Source: Tanypteryx hageni (taxonomy: Eukaryota > Arthropoda > Insecta > Odonata > Petaluridae). From it: a stretch of DNA of 64,000 bases. Location: NCBI GenBank assembly GCA_028673005.1, contig CM054118.1, positions 7,835,082 to 7,899,081 of the forward strand, written 5' to 3'. Below the pieces are notes generated by a model. It saw only the letters and a program-made list of their open reading frames with translations, did not search any database and was not told the DNA's origin. This document shows positions 21,940 to 34,571 of the stretch, piece by piece. The translations under genes were made by a program, and so were the position numbers. Each line of letters opens with the position of its first letter. Within the stretch, counting starts at the first letter, position 1.

Positions 21940-24900
21940 TCTCTCTCACAAAATTCGATCGACTTTTAACAAAAATAATTTATCAGCAAATATTTGCCAA
22001 CGAAATCGAAACTAAATAAACACATTACCGAGTTTTATTGGAGGAGAGAGACAGAGAGATGTAGAGATTAACACGACACAGGAACCGATGTTTTCGGCCT
22101 TAAAGAGTTCTCGTGCCATCGATGAAAGATCGACTGCCCTCGGCCATTCTTTAATAAAAACTTGTCGGCACGGAAGGGTCACTTGCGTATCCAAGCAAGT
22201 TTCGAAATGGAGAAGGTAAAGAATTTTTTCCTTGCCTCCTTTTTTATTTCATAACCGCCATAAAGAAATTTCAACAATGCAATGACCGGTAAAAAAGCGC
22301 ATTTGCGATTAAATCTAGAATGGTGTCCATTATGAGAAGTAATATGTATTATTAACTTTTGAGACAGGTGCTTATCTCCAAGGCTGACAAAGTACGGACA
22401 GAATAGATTTATGTTATTTGCATGACATGTTTCCTGGTAATGAAGGAATACAGTTTTTTCGCAATAATTTTGTCTCCATGATCGTGGTTTTATTGGACTT
22501 AAAAATATACATTTACTTCGAATTGAAACCTTAGGTAAAAATCTCTTAGTTTCTCTCTTTCAAACCCTTAAAGCTTTTATCGTGATAGAAGTAGTTTTAT
22601 AACCAATTATGTATTATAGCATTTAAAATCACCTCTTATATGGAATCTGTTGGAGGATAGGGGTAAGGATTAGTGATAGGAGATCGACTCAGAAAATCAC
22701 TGAATGACGTTTATATAACGGACACAGGCGGTGTTTGAGTTGGCATAGAGAAATCATGGAGGTGAGAGAATAGAAGATACTAATTTACAACGGTATGTTG
22801 ACTTACTGCAGTCTAGCGCTACTTTTTCCTCTGAATTGTCAATGCCAAAATACGGGATTATAAGTCGATGGTAGATAAAGGCACGTAAATCACCGCTTGA
22901 TCAACTGAATAATCTCACACTTGCAATCCGTTGCCCCAGCTCCAGTCTATTTCCGTGTTTCCTAACTCGAGATTACAGAATTTGAAATTCCTCAATTAAA
23001 AAAATATGTCCACGCTGATCTCAAGGTGTATTTTAGTAGCTCAATTTTTCAGATACTTCTTCGAATGAGCATCACATATATGGACGAATGACAAATCATT
23101 TATAATGAAATATAGGTGTATTACGATATTTCTGAGATTATACAGAGCTCATGGTCGTGAATTTCTTCAGATAAGTAAAATTGACAAAATTTCATTGAAT
23201 AACCAAAAATAACTTTATCATATTCTACGAAGCAGATGTGTTTCTTGTTAGGGCTGTAACTATAAAACGATATAATAATAGAGAAATGTATTTTTTGGTG
23301 ATGGGAAATTTTCGTCCAAATATTTTAATTTTTGAATTTAACAACGAACGCAAAAATGAATTTTTAAAATCTTCTAGTCAGTTTCCACTCACGTAAGATG
23401 AATTGCAATTGGTCCTCTCTTCCATTTATCAATAAGGTTCTAAATTCAAGCACTCATTTCCTTAAATAAATTCACCTTTCGACATTAAAAATACACCCCC
23501 TATTCTGAGATTTGGTCGCTGCACCCAGTTGACATTCCGTCATGTTTTGATACGCGTGAATAAATAGCAACGACAAGAAAATGTTTACATGTTTTATCAT
23601 CATCGAGATCACGTATGATTCGAGCAGGAGAAGCTCTTTTATGCTTTCAGGAGTTTATTTACAATGTCATACTCACAAAAAGCTAAAAAATGACCACGTA
23701 TGCCGATCGTCAAACGCCGTTGATAGCAAATATGAGCGTGTGTACGCGTTGGAGAGTTCTATAATAAATTCCAAAATCGACATTAACAGTTCAGCTATTT
23801 TATTTTAATAAATCAACTCATGCTAAAAGACAAACACTCGAAACGTATTTTTAACGCCTACAATTTTATTTCTGCTATATATCTTCAAGTTATACCCCGA
23901 ATACTAATTTCTTCGATGTTATTTCGTAGCTTACATATATGGTTTAACTTTGATATGGAATATAACGAGAAATTCATTAAAGCGAACGAAAACACCGTAA
24001 CCTTCAATTTCTTTACGTTACACTCACAGCATTTAATTTAGGATATTACTGAAACTCGTTAAAATGTGTATTTTCATGAATTTTATAAATACATAAATCG
24101 ATAATTCACTGTATCTTTTCACTAATATAATCTTTGTAGAGTCCAAACCTCTTGACATCCATCCCTCCCTTTGATTTTTTTACTTCAATCGCAGGGCATA
24201 AATGTAAAAAAGAACAAATTTCTTTGTATAAAAAAGACGGCGTCAAAAACGCTTCTTTATTTCCATCTGCGTCACTTACAAGACACGCGCATTGTGTCTG
24301 CGATTTAAATTTTATAAAATCCTTCGCGCTGCATATTTCCCAGAGATATTATGATTTCGGAGCTGGAAATATCAGCTGGATATTTGATTTGAAATTCGTA
24401 CTGGAATTCAGCATCCACCAGAAAATTACAGGGGGTAAAGAAATTTCGAGCAATTAATTATTATTTATCCCATTAAATATCGGGTTGAAACATATAGAGT
24501 TTTAGTTATATGATGAAAAACAGGGTAAGGACTAAAATGATAAACCTTCGTAAGTTTGCGAGAAACTTTTGACGCCATAATACCTTCATATGCATTCAAC
24601 GCTCAAATCTCCTGAATGGTTATGCAATATCGCGGCTGCCATAAACAAAGATTTTGACGGTGAAACATGCAAGCGTATTTTGCTTATCAGGGATTGGCTG
24701 GGAGTATTCAGGAATTTGTGTCCCCGTCATTAAAAATTATGGAAATTTCTGAAAACGAGAATAAGCTAAAAGAAAATGAACTATTTTAGGATTGTGTAAA
24801 AAATGTCTCTTTGGTTTCCCTTAAAATATAATTATATTTTTTGGAATGGTTAATTCTATCAATAGCTTGCGCTGCATAGTCTTCATTAATCACCTCTAAT

Positions 24901-27900
24901 GCATTTCTTATGATGTTATCGTATGTATATAATTTGAAATATAAAAAAAGAAAATAATGGCATAATAACAAAAAAGTTATGTATTGTATTCCCTAGGAAG
25001 TTGCGATAACTTCATCCATGTAGAATAAAACAATGTCACGATAACAAACCTACAACATTAATAAGTGTCGGATAATGCTTGGAGAACAATAATATCCAAT
25101 TACTTCGCCATTAAAAAATTTGATATTATATAGATAAGTGAGCTTAGGCAAAAATGTATGGGAATGAAATGAAGCGAGAACTTGGAACGCGATATATTTG
25201 ATTCGACTGAAAGCAGATTGTCTTTGTAATGTAAAATAATGATACCTCTAACCATTTGGAAAAATTAATGTAATTTCGAAAATTTTTAAATGCTTTTAGA
25301 ATATATTTTTTTGTAAATATTGCTCAAATTTAGAAACAATAGGTTTTGATCACCGGAAGACAGGAGCCGAGTATAGCAATTAACATCGAGTGAGATAAAA
25401 AATCGATTACTATCGTTATAGCTTTATTTAATTCAATTTAAAATCGTCATGCGATGCGATGCAAATGATGATCAAATATAGAATAAAAATCCCGTATTTT
25501 ACTAGTCTCCAAACTATCGTATCAAGGAACAAGCGCGAGATTTAGATCATAAAATCAAAAAGGATTATTACCGAAGAACTTTACTCTCAAATCAACATTA
25601 ATAACAATTGGGAGGTCAATTTATACCTTCCAGAGAAAAGAAATTCCGACCAAGAAAAAATCGGAAAAAAAATACGAATAAAGAAACAAAACTCGAGCCA
25701 AAGAAATGTCTCCCTGGGATAAGAGCCGAGAGAAAAATGACGAATCGACGCAGAAAAGTAATCAGCGACAAATCATTTCACGAATGAAATTTTTGGCAAA
25801 CTTTACTCGAGATATCCTCAATCGTAATATACCGGCACTGTGGCCTTCGCGAAAGAATGCGTTTGCTCGCGAATTATTCCGTGTGTGTGTCTGTATGTTT
25901 ACGTGCGGCCTAACTCTATCATAGCCTCTCTACCGCCACCACTCTTCCAACTCTGTCCGACTTTGGCATTACGGGAAGAAGGTATTTTCTTGAAAAAGCA
26001 GATTCCGCAATGCGCACACGGTTTGCGATTGGTTGAAAGAGGGCAGCGAGAGAGAAGATCGAAAGAAGAAAAAACGCTGTTTCTTCTCCTTTTTGCGGAG
26101 AACATAAAAGTGGATTGAAGGGAGAGCGCTGGAGGGGAAGGGGAGAAGCAAAAAAGGAAAATCCCTACTCAACAAACCCTTACTACTCCAAGCCTCTCAC
26201 ACTCACCGCGAGAGTCTTATTTTTTTCAAGGTTAATGGAAGTGAATCTCTTTTACGTGATATTAAATATGGAGTCATAATGCCATAACTCGAGAATTATA
26301 ACGAGAAAAAATAGGAAGACATGGAAGTTCGATATATGGGATTTCGTGTGAACTGGCGCAAAAAATATTCTTCGTGATATTGAAAGTTCGACCAATCGAG
26401 GTTAGATCCACAGATATTTTTTCTAGTACATTTTTAAAACTTTCATTGAAATTATTGCATGTAAATATCTCTCTAAATGAGATTATATGCAGTCAAAACT
26501 CGATCACTCGGAAATTGTAATGATAAATAAACAGACAAAATTTCAATGCATGGGAATGTTTACCGGTGCAAAAAATGTTCTTCCATCGAATAATTATATT
26601 TTTGACTATATGCATTTTGCAACTTGAGCTAAATATTTTAAAATTTTATCGTAACCTATCACTCTAAAAAACATTTTGAAATTTTACATTTGCTGAAACT
26701 GTCAGAGCAAGTTATAATATTCATCTCTTTTCCAACCATTTCACGAGAAATTAATTCCTGTTAACACCTTCTATTCTTCTCTACTTCAGCTAAAAAGAAT
26801 TTCAATGTTTATTTCTCCCATCTATCCTTCGGTTCCTTTTGATTTGCCTTGGAATCCATTTGATATTGCTAGATGTGATTTTTTCTGAAATGAGACATTC
26901 ACTGCCTTATTAATGCCTTCACTCTTTTAATTGTCCTGTATCATTTTTTAAAGTCAATAATGTTTGCTCTATCAAAGCTCGAAGTATTTAATGTGTAATA
27001 TTTCGCGTGATAATAAAAGCGATTCAGATGTAAAATTTGAGTTCCGAGTAGATAAACTGTCATGGTGAATATCTATCTTTCGGGAGTCTTACTAAATAAC
27101 GTTGAACGTGCGCTTTTCATCTTGGGAGAACATATAAATTTATAAAAGCGATAGTCTGATTGCAAAAAGGCTGCGTTAAAAATGTCGCATTCCACAAGAG
27201 TATCCTTTACTTTTTTAATGCGATCTCATGCCATTTTCTTATCGCATGTTTAGAGTTTTGGTCTACTACTCGGGACGGGAATAATATATCTCGATGGTGA
27301 ATTAAGCAAAACTAAACTATGAAATAATTTCATGTGATATGATCTCTAGGTAATTAAATGATTCCTGTTCCGACAGTTTCATTGCTCCAGGAGTCCTCTG
27401 ATCATATTCTGAGGAAGCATAACCGGAACCTAACGAGTTATGAGAGAGAAAAACCAGGACAGTATGCTATTTTTAGTATTCACGTCTTCGGTTAAGATTC
27501 GATCAAAGGGGCAGCAACTAATTTTGCAGATTTAAGGAATACATTCAAAGTATTATTACAGAACTAGAGTAAGTTCCCGTCAAAAATGATGGGACACGAA
27601 TTTAAATGTTTTAATTTAAATGTTCTAAACCGAAAATTGATGGTCAGTTTATTCAAATTTTAATTTGCAAAAGGATGAAAGCCTGCGCGTCGAAAAATCG
27701 CTTTTTATATGTTATCTTACGGGAAACAAAAAGTACACCCTGGAGTCGAATCCGGGTATTTGACCGTTTTTTTCGTTGTTGACTTTTAATGGGTGATTGA
27801 AGAATCCCTGCCTAATCTCATTCTTCTATCTAGTCGGAAGGTTTGTTAAAATACGTTAAAAAAGCGTTACACACAGAGTGTCAGAATAATCGTTTTACAT

Positions 27901-28716
27901 TGAAGATTCCTTTTGCGATAATATAATAGACTTAAGTAAATAATTGCATAAATAATTATAAAAGTATGTACATCTATGTTTGTGTGTGTAAAATATAGTT
28001 ATAGCGCTAAACTTAAGAAAAAAGTTAAAATTGTATGTAGCACCGGGAAAGGAATAATCTCTGCGTCCCCTCACGCCTATATATCAGTGGCCAATGAAAC
28101 TTCTTATACCTGACGAGGGAGTCAAACATTCGATGGATTTTTATTTTTCGGAAGCCAAGGAAAAACTTTTCCGGTCACGCGATGATTTTTTTAGGCCTTC
28201 CGAACGCCACCTTTTTCTCCTTTCGTCGAAAAATTTCAGTCGAATTTTTTTGAAGTCACGAAGATTTGAAAAAAGAAAACTTTTCCTTAAGGGATAAAAA
28301 AAAATAAAAAAAGGAAAGAAATATGTTCCCACGACATCCGAAAGTTTTTTTTACGCCAGGGCGGCGAGAGCTTTTATTTGAAGCGATTGCGAAATCTCCT
28401 GCGTACACACAAAAAAGATCTCGATGGGTTTTATTCTTATCTTTATTTTATATATATGATTATACGGCGTCAAAAATTCTGTGCTTTGAAGAAGATTGCA
28501 GGTTCAGAATCTGAAATTTCGGAAAGTTTGTTCAACATTATTAGACCTTTTCTAAAATATGATTCTGAATTAGTAGTGATGACCATTTAGATTTTCGTGT
28601 TTTCAATTTTTTTGATAGAAAATGTAGGGTTATGCGTTTGGTATGATTAAAAAGAACAAACTTCGGTTATACTGTCCCAAGACGCTGGATAGAGAATCTT
28701 TTTATTTTTTATAATC
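21940..28716. other. Long AT-rich stretch, no gene seen
   Basis: Nearly 6.8 kb without a recognisable domain, RNA gene or element end. Short frames at 23581-24041, 24152-24457, 25706-26118 and 28094-28590 have no motif I recognise. A GC-richer, purine-rich pocket lies at 25980-26160. Near 27738 a CTGGAGTCGAATCCGGG block echoes GTTCGACTCCAG-type text at 1033 and 45270 in inverse or direct orientation. Confidence 0.45.
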
Positions 28717-28763
28717 GATAAAGGTAAAGTACTCCTTTAGCCAAACAAATAGAGGGTAACAAC

Positions 28764-28804
28764 ACCCAATGCATTTCGCCCACAAGGTGGGCATCGTCAG
28801 GGGC
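28764..28804 (-). ncRNA. Hammerhead-ribozyme-like motif, minus arm of the palindrome
   Basis: This is the mirror copy of the motif at 28842-28882. On the minus strand it reads GCCC (28804-28801), CUGACGA (28800-28794), the same perfect helix II, GAAA (28777-28774) and GGGU (28767-28764). All the core positions are identical between the two arms. A transcript of either strand would contain one sense core and one antisense core, which could instead pair as one long hairpin. Confidence 0.58.
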
Positions 28805-28841
28805 AAAACCTGTTTCAACAGTCACTGTTGAAACAGGTTTT

Positions 28842-28882
28842 GCCCCTGACGATGCCCACCTTGTGGGCGAAATGCATTGGGT
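28842..28882 (+). ncRNA. Hammerhead-ribozyme-like motif, plus arm of the palindrome
   Basis: The order is: helix I strand GCCC (28842-28845), CUGACGA (28846-28852), one unpaired U, helix II GCCCAC-CUU-GUGGGC (28854-28868, six perfect pairs), GAAA (28869-28872). A self-complementary AUGCAU then forms a minimal helix III, followed by a U at the expected cleavage position (28878) and the helix I strand GGGU (28879-28882). All conserved core residues CUGANGA and GAAA are present. The very short helix III is like that of retroelement-borne hammerheads, which may act as dimers. The extra U before helix II is unusual. Confidence 0.6.
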
Positions 28883-28929
28883 GTTGTTACCCTCTAATTG
28901 TTTGGCTAAAGGAGTACCTTACCTTTATT

Positions 28930-30116
28930 AATCTTAGCCAAAGTTATTGAGCTACTAACGATACATTTTATAATCGAGGTTCGATTTTATTCCGAAATGA
29001 TTTTGTACGATATTAATCGGTTTTATGTGTCTTAGGAGTTGATGAAATGTTCTGGAAAGTTTTTCCAAGTATTATAATCCTAATAAGTAATATAGATATG
29101 AAAGAATATATTTTTATAGTTAAGTTTAAAGGTTGTTGAGTCGATGCATACAAAATAACAGTTAAAGATTAAAATAAGAACCATAGTTGTCCGTGTTTTA
29201 AGTCCTATTCATATAATATTGGCTTAATTTAAAATGGAAGAGAAATAACTATTTAAGCTAAATTCATCTTTTGCATCAATTTATATGCATTAACAGTGAG
29301 CGGCTTTTGGCTTTTTTACGGCAGGTATATTAAGCATCAGAAAATATTTCTGGAACCGAAAAAGCGAACAGAGAACTGATATAATGTGGAAAACTTATTA
29401 GATAACATGCACATAATTCGTTATTTTCTGATTTCTCCATTAATTGTCGTCATGAAAACCCCAAATATCAGCACCTACTAGTTTGTAATGCGGCAAAGCC
29501 TTAAAAACCAAAATTTGTTGTAGCAAATTTCGGAACTATTATGCTTAAAAAAACTCATCCTTACAAATTTAAGAGATTATTGATAAAGCACGCTACATAT
29601 TTCCTCAAATAGGCATATACTTTGTGAAAATCCATTAACCATAAAGTAACGCAGGATTAATAAAACATATGCACGAAAACATTCAAAAATTTTGCTTATT
29701 TCCACGGGCAAAATATACATCACTCCCTCACTTTTCACGGTGCACGCGTTTCTGGAAAAGGCCACGCATAGTGGGATAGGTTTCCCCGTAAGGTATATAT
29801 GTGGGGTTACATTTGAGCACCGTCTTGGATTCAAAGCAAAGAAATTTAGTTACATTGTACCCAGAATTGTATGCTTCCTTTATTTTATATTGTAACCTCT
29901 GAGTCGAACTGAAACATTATATATACTGTTCTAGGATAAAGTTTCAAAACCGTGCTATAGTGAAATTGATGGCCGTGCAAATCGAGGTATTTCTCTAAAG
30001 TGAAAACTGCGCTTAACCGAAAACGTGTTAAGGGAAACTGCGCAAAGCAAGCAATGAGTGTACCAGTTTGTACGATTTATCGGCATCATCAAACGTGAGT
30101 AAACCTGGTAGAGTAG
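28930..30116. other. AT-rich DNA, no gene seen
   Basis: Short overlapping frames at 29577-29895 lie on opposite strands and have no domain. Segments near 29715 (TCACTCCCTCACTTTTCACG) and 29975-30050 faintly resemble pogo-type element ends but do not pair convincingly. Confidence 0.4.
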
Positions 30117-30445
30117 TAGGCGTCGGGAACCTGCGGCTCGCAGGCAGTATGCTGCCCCTGAGCGCGTTTTATGCGGCCAGCAAAACTATTGCGAAAGAGC
30201 AGTCCGTAAAAATGAACTGCCAAATACGCATTTTTTATTGAAGCTATGATAACAAAACCTTTTACAATAAAATTTTAACACCAAAAAACGTTATTTGAAA
30301 TTGGCTTTAACTTATATCATACCTGAGAATCTTTAGATAACTTACGATGTAAACAATAATGCGGACTGCGTAAGCAATGAAACTTCCAATACAGCCCGCC
30401 GAGGACTTCTCAACCATTATTGTGGCCCTCATGTAGAAACCTCTG
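30117..30445. mobile_element. Non-autonomous hAT-like element
   Basis: The left end reads TAGGCGTCGGGAACCTGCGG with GC-rich text to about 30180. The right end reads TGTGGCCCTCATGTAGAAAC then CTCTG, giving CAGAGGTTTC on the other strand. The ends fit degenerate hAT termini (CAGnGGTnnnnAACC with GGCCC). The flanks GTAGAGTA (30108-30115) and CTAGAGTA (30448-30455) are a possible degenerate 8 bp duplication, although their spacing from the ends is off by one or two bases. There is no transposase frame. Confidence 0.7.
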
Positions 30446-31829
30446 CGCTAGAGTAACAATTTTCCCGTGGAGACTAGTGAAAATTGCAACATTGTTGTGA
30501 ATACTTAATATTTACCACGCGCTTATCATAACAACCTGCTGAGTCAGACAAAGATATATTTATTGGGGTTTTCAACATTAAAAGCCGATTTCTCAATAAT
30601 TTTGTTGCATTTATGCATTTTTCAAGGCAAATTAAAAATTAATTGAGAGCGACCTTTTCTCCCGACGCGCGCGTATCAGTCTCTCCCGTTGCTCCCTCAG
30701 TTTAGTTTTCATCGGGAGTTTATTGGCTGGCGTGTCCGGCGCCGTTAAGAAAAAAATTAGGCTTATCTATTCTTTCAGCGGTTATTGGAAGCACGGAAAA
30801 CATAAATTTTCGTTAGGTCTCGGCCAGTGGATTGCTCGCTTCCTTCCCTTTTCTCGGGAAAAGCGTCTAACCCACGAGAGGAAATGTGAAAGGAAAATAT
30901 AATTGATAGGAAAAATAAATGCTGAAAAATATCGCCGCGATCAAAACGAATAAGCGTTCGATCAATTTTAGTTGATAGAGCTCGACCCGATGAATAGTTT
31001 TTGAAGATAGTTTTCTTCGAACGAAATCTTGACAGATTAAAGTTGAGAATAAAAATTAAAGTTGTTACGAAAATTAATGTATTTTTAAAATGAAACGCCG
31101 TATTTACCCGACTATGAGACGACTTGAAATATAAGACTAAACCACTTCACTAAAGCTAACATTGAGGAAGAATATTTTATAAGGCATTATGAAGCAAATA
31201 ATTAAACAAGAATATAGGAGTTATTTTTATTTGTCTTTAAAAATTGTCATGACAATGTGAAGTGCGATGATAAATGTGATTCAAAGCTAGTCATAATTAC
31301 AGCAACAACTTATATTTATTTATTTCTTGGTTTGCGAATATAAGACGGTCTCCAAACTTCGATTGAAAAAAACTCTTATAGTCGGGTTAATAAGATATTT
31401 ATAGGAGCTATATTATGTTCGTCTATATAAAGTAGTATAATACCTTCGTCATTTAAATGTTTCATATAATGTTCAAAAGAAGTCTTCACGCTTTAGCCCG
31501 AAACTTGAATGTACCGAAAATAGTGTCAATACAATATGCTAATTTTCATACTAAAAATCATGAAAATAAATATTGCAAGCCGATGGTTAAGCTGATACAA
31601 GTACAAAATATAATATAAGAAGTTATAGTCTTCAATATTCCACCAAAGTCTGGAATTTATTACAATAAAACGTTCGTCTTTGAATTGCTTCATCGTTTCC
31701 ATGGCAAAAAACCTATCTTCAACATGAGAGTCAAGACAAAACATAAATTCGCCGAATAAATTCCACATCCATTTCTCCTGGGGTGTCACGCATTCGACGA
31801 AATTGTCACGCAATTTTTTTGTGACATCT
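30446..31829. other. AT-rich DNA, no gene seen
   Basis: A small GC-richer pocket lies at 30650-30760. The 95-codon minus frame at 31526-31813 has no recognisable domain. Confidence 0.4.
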
Positions 31830-32880
31830 TATCGCAGTATTTGCTTCGCTAGTACTCGTTGGCCTATTTCGCTCGGAGTAGAAGGATCCATATCATTCGC
31901 CCCGCTGCGATCAGCGCCTAATCGACTCCACAACTCCTAATCATTAGCAACACCTCTTCGCCGGCCCACTAACGAGACTTAGAGAGGCGAGGGCAGATCC
32001 TCCAGAGCGCACGTTCACGCGCGAGGACAAACAACACAGACGCAGGGCGCGCTATTCGCAATAGGCAACATAGCTCAGCGCGCAGAAATCTCATTCCCTC
32101 GAGAATTCCCTTCCCGTCACCTTCTTGCTGTACCGGCGAGGAAATCACTCAAACGCGCACGACAGAGGTAGGTGCCCCCCTCCCCCTCACTCCGACTGCC
32201 CCCGCGAGAAGCCATCGCGCCCACATCAATCCCCGCAATGCCTTAACATACCGCATAACCAACCTATATCATCCGCCGGCACTACCCCCGCAATCCATCC
32301 CCCACGCCTACGCGCAACCCCTTACTGGACTTAAGAGCCTCTCTGACGTCCCCAGTGCCCCTATCAACTCACCATCTGACCCCACGAGCCTTCGCCCCCG
32401 CTGCTCCTATCTCCTACATCAACCCCTCTTTCCATTGCGGAGATTTCTCCTACCCATTTCCTACCCTCCCCCTCTCCTCCCTCGCATAAATGTCCCTATA
32501 TAACATTCTCCCCGTATACACACACACACGCACAGTGGAGTTGCTCAGTCGGAAACCAAATGGGATTCAGATTCGACCTCTCGTCCACCCCACTCCCTTC
32601 TCTCACTCACCTATTCCCTACCCACTCTACGCTCACCCAGCGCGTATCTATGCGCCTATTCAGTGTAAACAGTGCATTTCCTCCCCTTTCCCCAAAGCCC
32701 CCCCCTCCCTCTCTCTCCCTTGCCCTCATACGCGAACGATAATTTCAATCTGTCAAGTCCCCTCATGCCGCCTACCGGTCAACTTTACCGACAGAAGCGG
32801 ACGCCGTTACGCAAGTAGCCCCTCGGCCAGGACCCTTTTCTACTAAAAATTTCCTTTTCTAGATCTCTCCCGTTGCGCTT
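31830..32880. other. CpG-richer, CT-rich block
   Basis: The block has more G+C and CpG than the flanks, for example GCGCACGTTCACGCGCGAGG near 32006, and then becomes C-rich on the plus strand to 32860. Frames at 32125-32334 and 32490-32846 are Pro/Ser-rich and without a domain. It could be a promoter region or noncoding exon, but I see no clear start signal or splice site that decides a strand. Confidence 0.4.
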
Positions 32881-33770
32881 CAAGCCTGATAGCCGAAATT
32901 GATTTTAAAAATAGTTTTATCTTTGGGTATTTCGTTTTTACCTAGATTTTTATACATGTTTTCTAGTTTCCTTCGAAAATTTCGTTTTTAATCGAGATTT
33001 CATTTTTACTGACAATTTCCGCCACGGTAAGCCTTGGTCCGTGCAATTTTAATAGTTAATAATTTTGACTGCGCATCTTTTTGTCTTGTGCAAGAATTAT
33101 CAAATTATAATCAATAAAAGGCAGTAATTGATGCTAAACTTATCAATTACTTAAAGTGTTTCGGAATTCATCCCGTTAAAATTAATTTTAATTACCTCAG
33201 CTTAGCAATCTAACAGTTTGCATTGATATTGAAAACTTCTCGAACAAAAGAGACGAATTGTGATGGTACGTGATGTAGTATAGTTCTAAATAGCATTCAT
33301 AAAAGTCAATGACGCCATCCGCAAGTTTGTTTGTTTGTCTGCGTTTTGTTTGCTTCAATACGTAATGCTGCGGAACGATAAAAAATGTAAGTAGCGCTCA
33401 GTAAATTAGAACCTCAATATAATGAACAATTATTACGCTCAATATGTCTGCTGAGAAGATAGCAGAGATAAATACGAGAGGATGAAATATAAAACAGTGG
33501 ATGGTTGTATAACTGGCTGGAAATGTGAAGAGTTGATTTTAATCGTTAGATCAACATGTGGCATCGATATGTGGAGAAGATTGACCGATAAATCGCAGCA
33601 GAAGAGGTTACCACGTGACACTGAACAAAGTGATAAAAAATGTATATAATAGCATCAATATCTAGTATGTATCCATCTCGAATAAAATCGAGGATTCACT
33701 ATTGAAGGTGTAACTTTGCGGAATTGCGTTTTGATAAAATACGAAGCAATAAATATTAGTGCAATTTCCG
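32881..33770. other. AT-rich DNA, no gene seen
   Basis: Nothing was recognised except a short (GTTT)n-like run near 33326. Confidence 0.4.
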
Positions 33771-33832
33771 CCGTATAATAACAGGTGACCGGTTTAGCAG
33801 CGACTGCTGCATCATCAGGCATGATTAAACGG
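33771..33832 (-). ncRNA. Degenerate hammerhead-like motif
   Basis: On the minus strand an outer helix I pairs CCGUUUAAU (33832-33824) with AUUAUACGG (33779-33771) at eight of nine positions. Inside it are CUGAUGA (33818-33812), one extra U, a perfect helix II GCAGC-AGUC-GCUGC (33810-33797), and UAAA (33796-33793) where GAAA is expected. The minimal helix III ACCGGU follows, with C at the cleavage position. The inner part of helix I pairs poorly. The G-to-U change in the core should abolish activity, so this looks like a decayed copy of a Penelope-like tail. Confidence 0.45.
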
Positions 33833-34515
33833 TAGACATTGTACAAAGTTGTGTTGTTCCGCATGTAATTGAAATCGAGCGTTATTCAGTGAATAAGATG
33901 GCGCTAGCATAGCCTAAACAATTTCCACAAAATTAAAATTACGACACCTTTTTCATGATTATGTCAGCTAAATCCGATTTATTCCAAAAATGAATAATCG
34001 GACTCACCTTTTAAGGCTCGAATTTAACGGAAAATTAACATAATCTGAGTAGCCATAAAATTGTTTGTGAATCCAGACGCGCATGAAGGCTACTAAGCAA
34101 CCGTCATATCTGATTCTATAAACGAACAGTGAAAATAAAAAACTTTGTGAATTCAACATAAATATATTTCACACGACTTAAGGTACTGTTGCAGAGCAAC
34201 ATCACACCGAAACTATTATATCTAAAAACGAACATAAAACCCAAAACTTAGTTTCTTACTAACTTTTTTGGGCCAGGGTAGTCCAAAGAATAACTACAGG
34301 AGGGTCAAAATGTACCTTAGATACATACCTGCGGATCGTTACACCAAAAATGGAATATTTCCACGCCTTTACTGTTTTTAATAGCAAAATTAAGTAAATC
34401 GATTACCACTTAATTAAGCGGGGTTTGAAATTATTGCGTAAAACGTATATTATTCAGGTGACATTTGGCTTAAAATATAACAAAATTGAAGAAAAATAAA
34501 TACACCAACAGGAAT

Positions 34516-34571
34516 ACTTGCGGGCCACATGAAATCCTTCCAAGGGCCGCCTGTTAGGAAGTCCTGGTCAA
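34516..34571. mobile_element. hAT-like element end (fragment)
   Basis: The segment CTTGCGGGCCACATGAAATC through GGGCCGCCTG to AGTCCTGGTC resembles the inner part and end of hAT termini, which pair GGGCCAC and GGCCGC blocks with a terminal CTGG. No partner end or 8 bp duplication was found. Confidence 0.45.

Larger units (their letters stand above)
28717..28929. repeat. 213-bp near-perfect palindrome carrying two hammerhead motifs
   Basis: The arms 28717-28822 and 28824-28929 are reverse complements with only about five mismatches, centred on C28823 within CAGTCACTG. Each arm contains TGCCCACCTTGTGGGC and GGGTGTTGTTACCCTCTAAT-type text. The sharp symmetry and the divergent ribozyme-like cores suggest two Penelope-like tails joined head to head, or a single inverted duplication event. 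Confidence 0.93.

Noticed and set aside
29700..30055. Possible pogo-type element with ends near 29715 and 30050
   Set aside because: The supposed ends share only short CCTC- and ACGG-like words and do not pair as inverted repeats.
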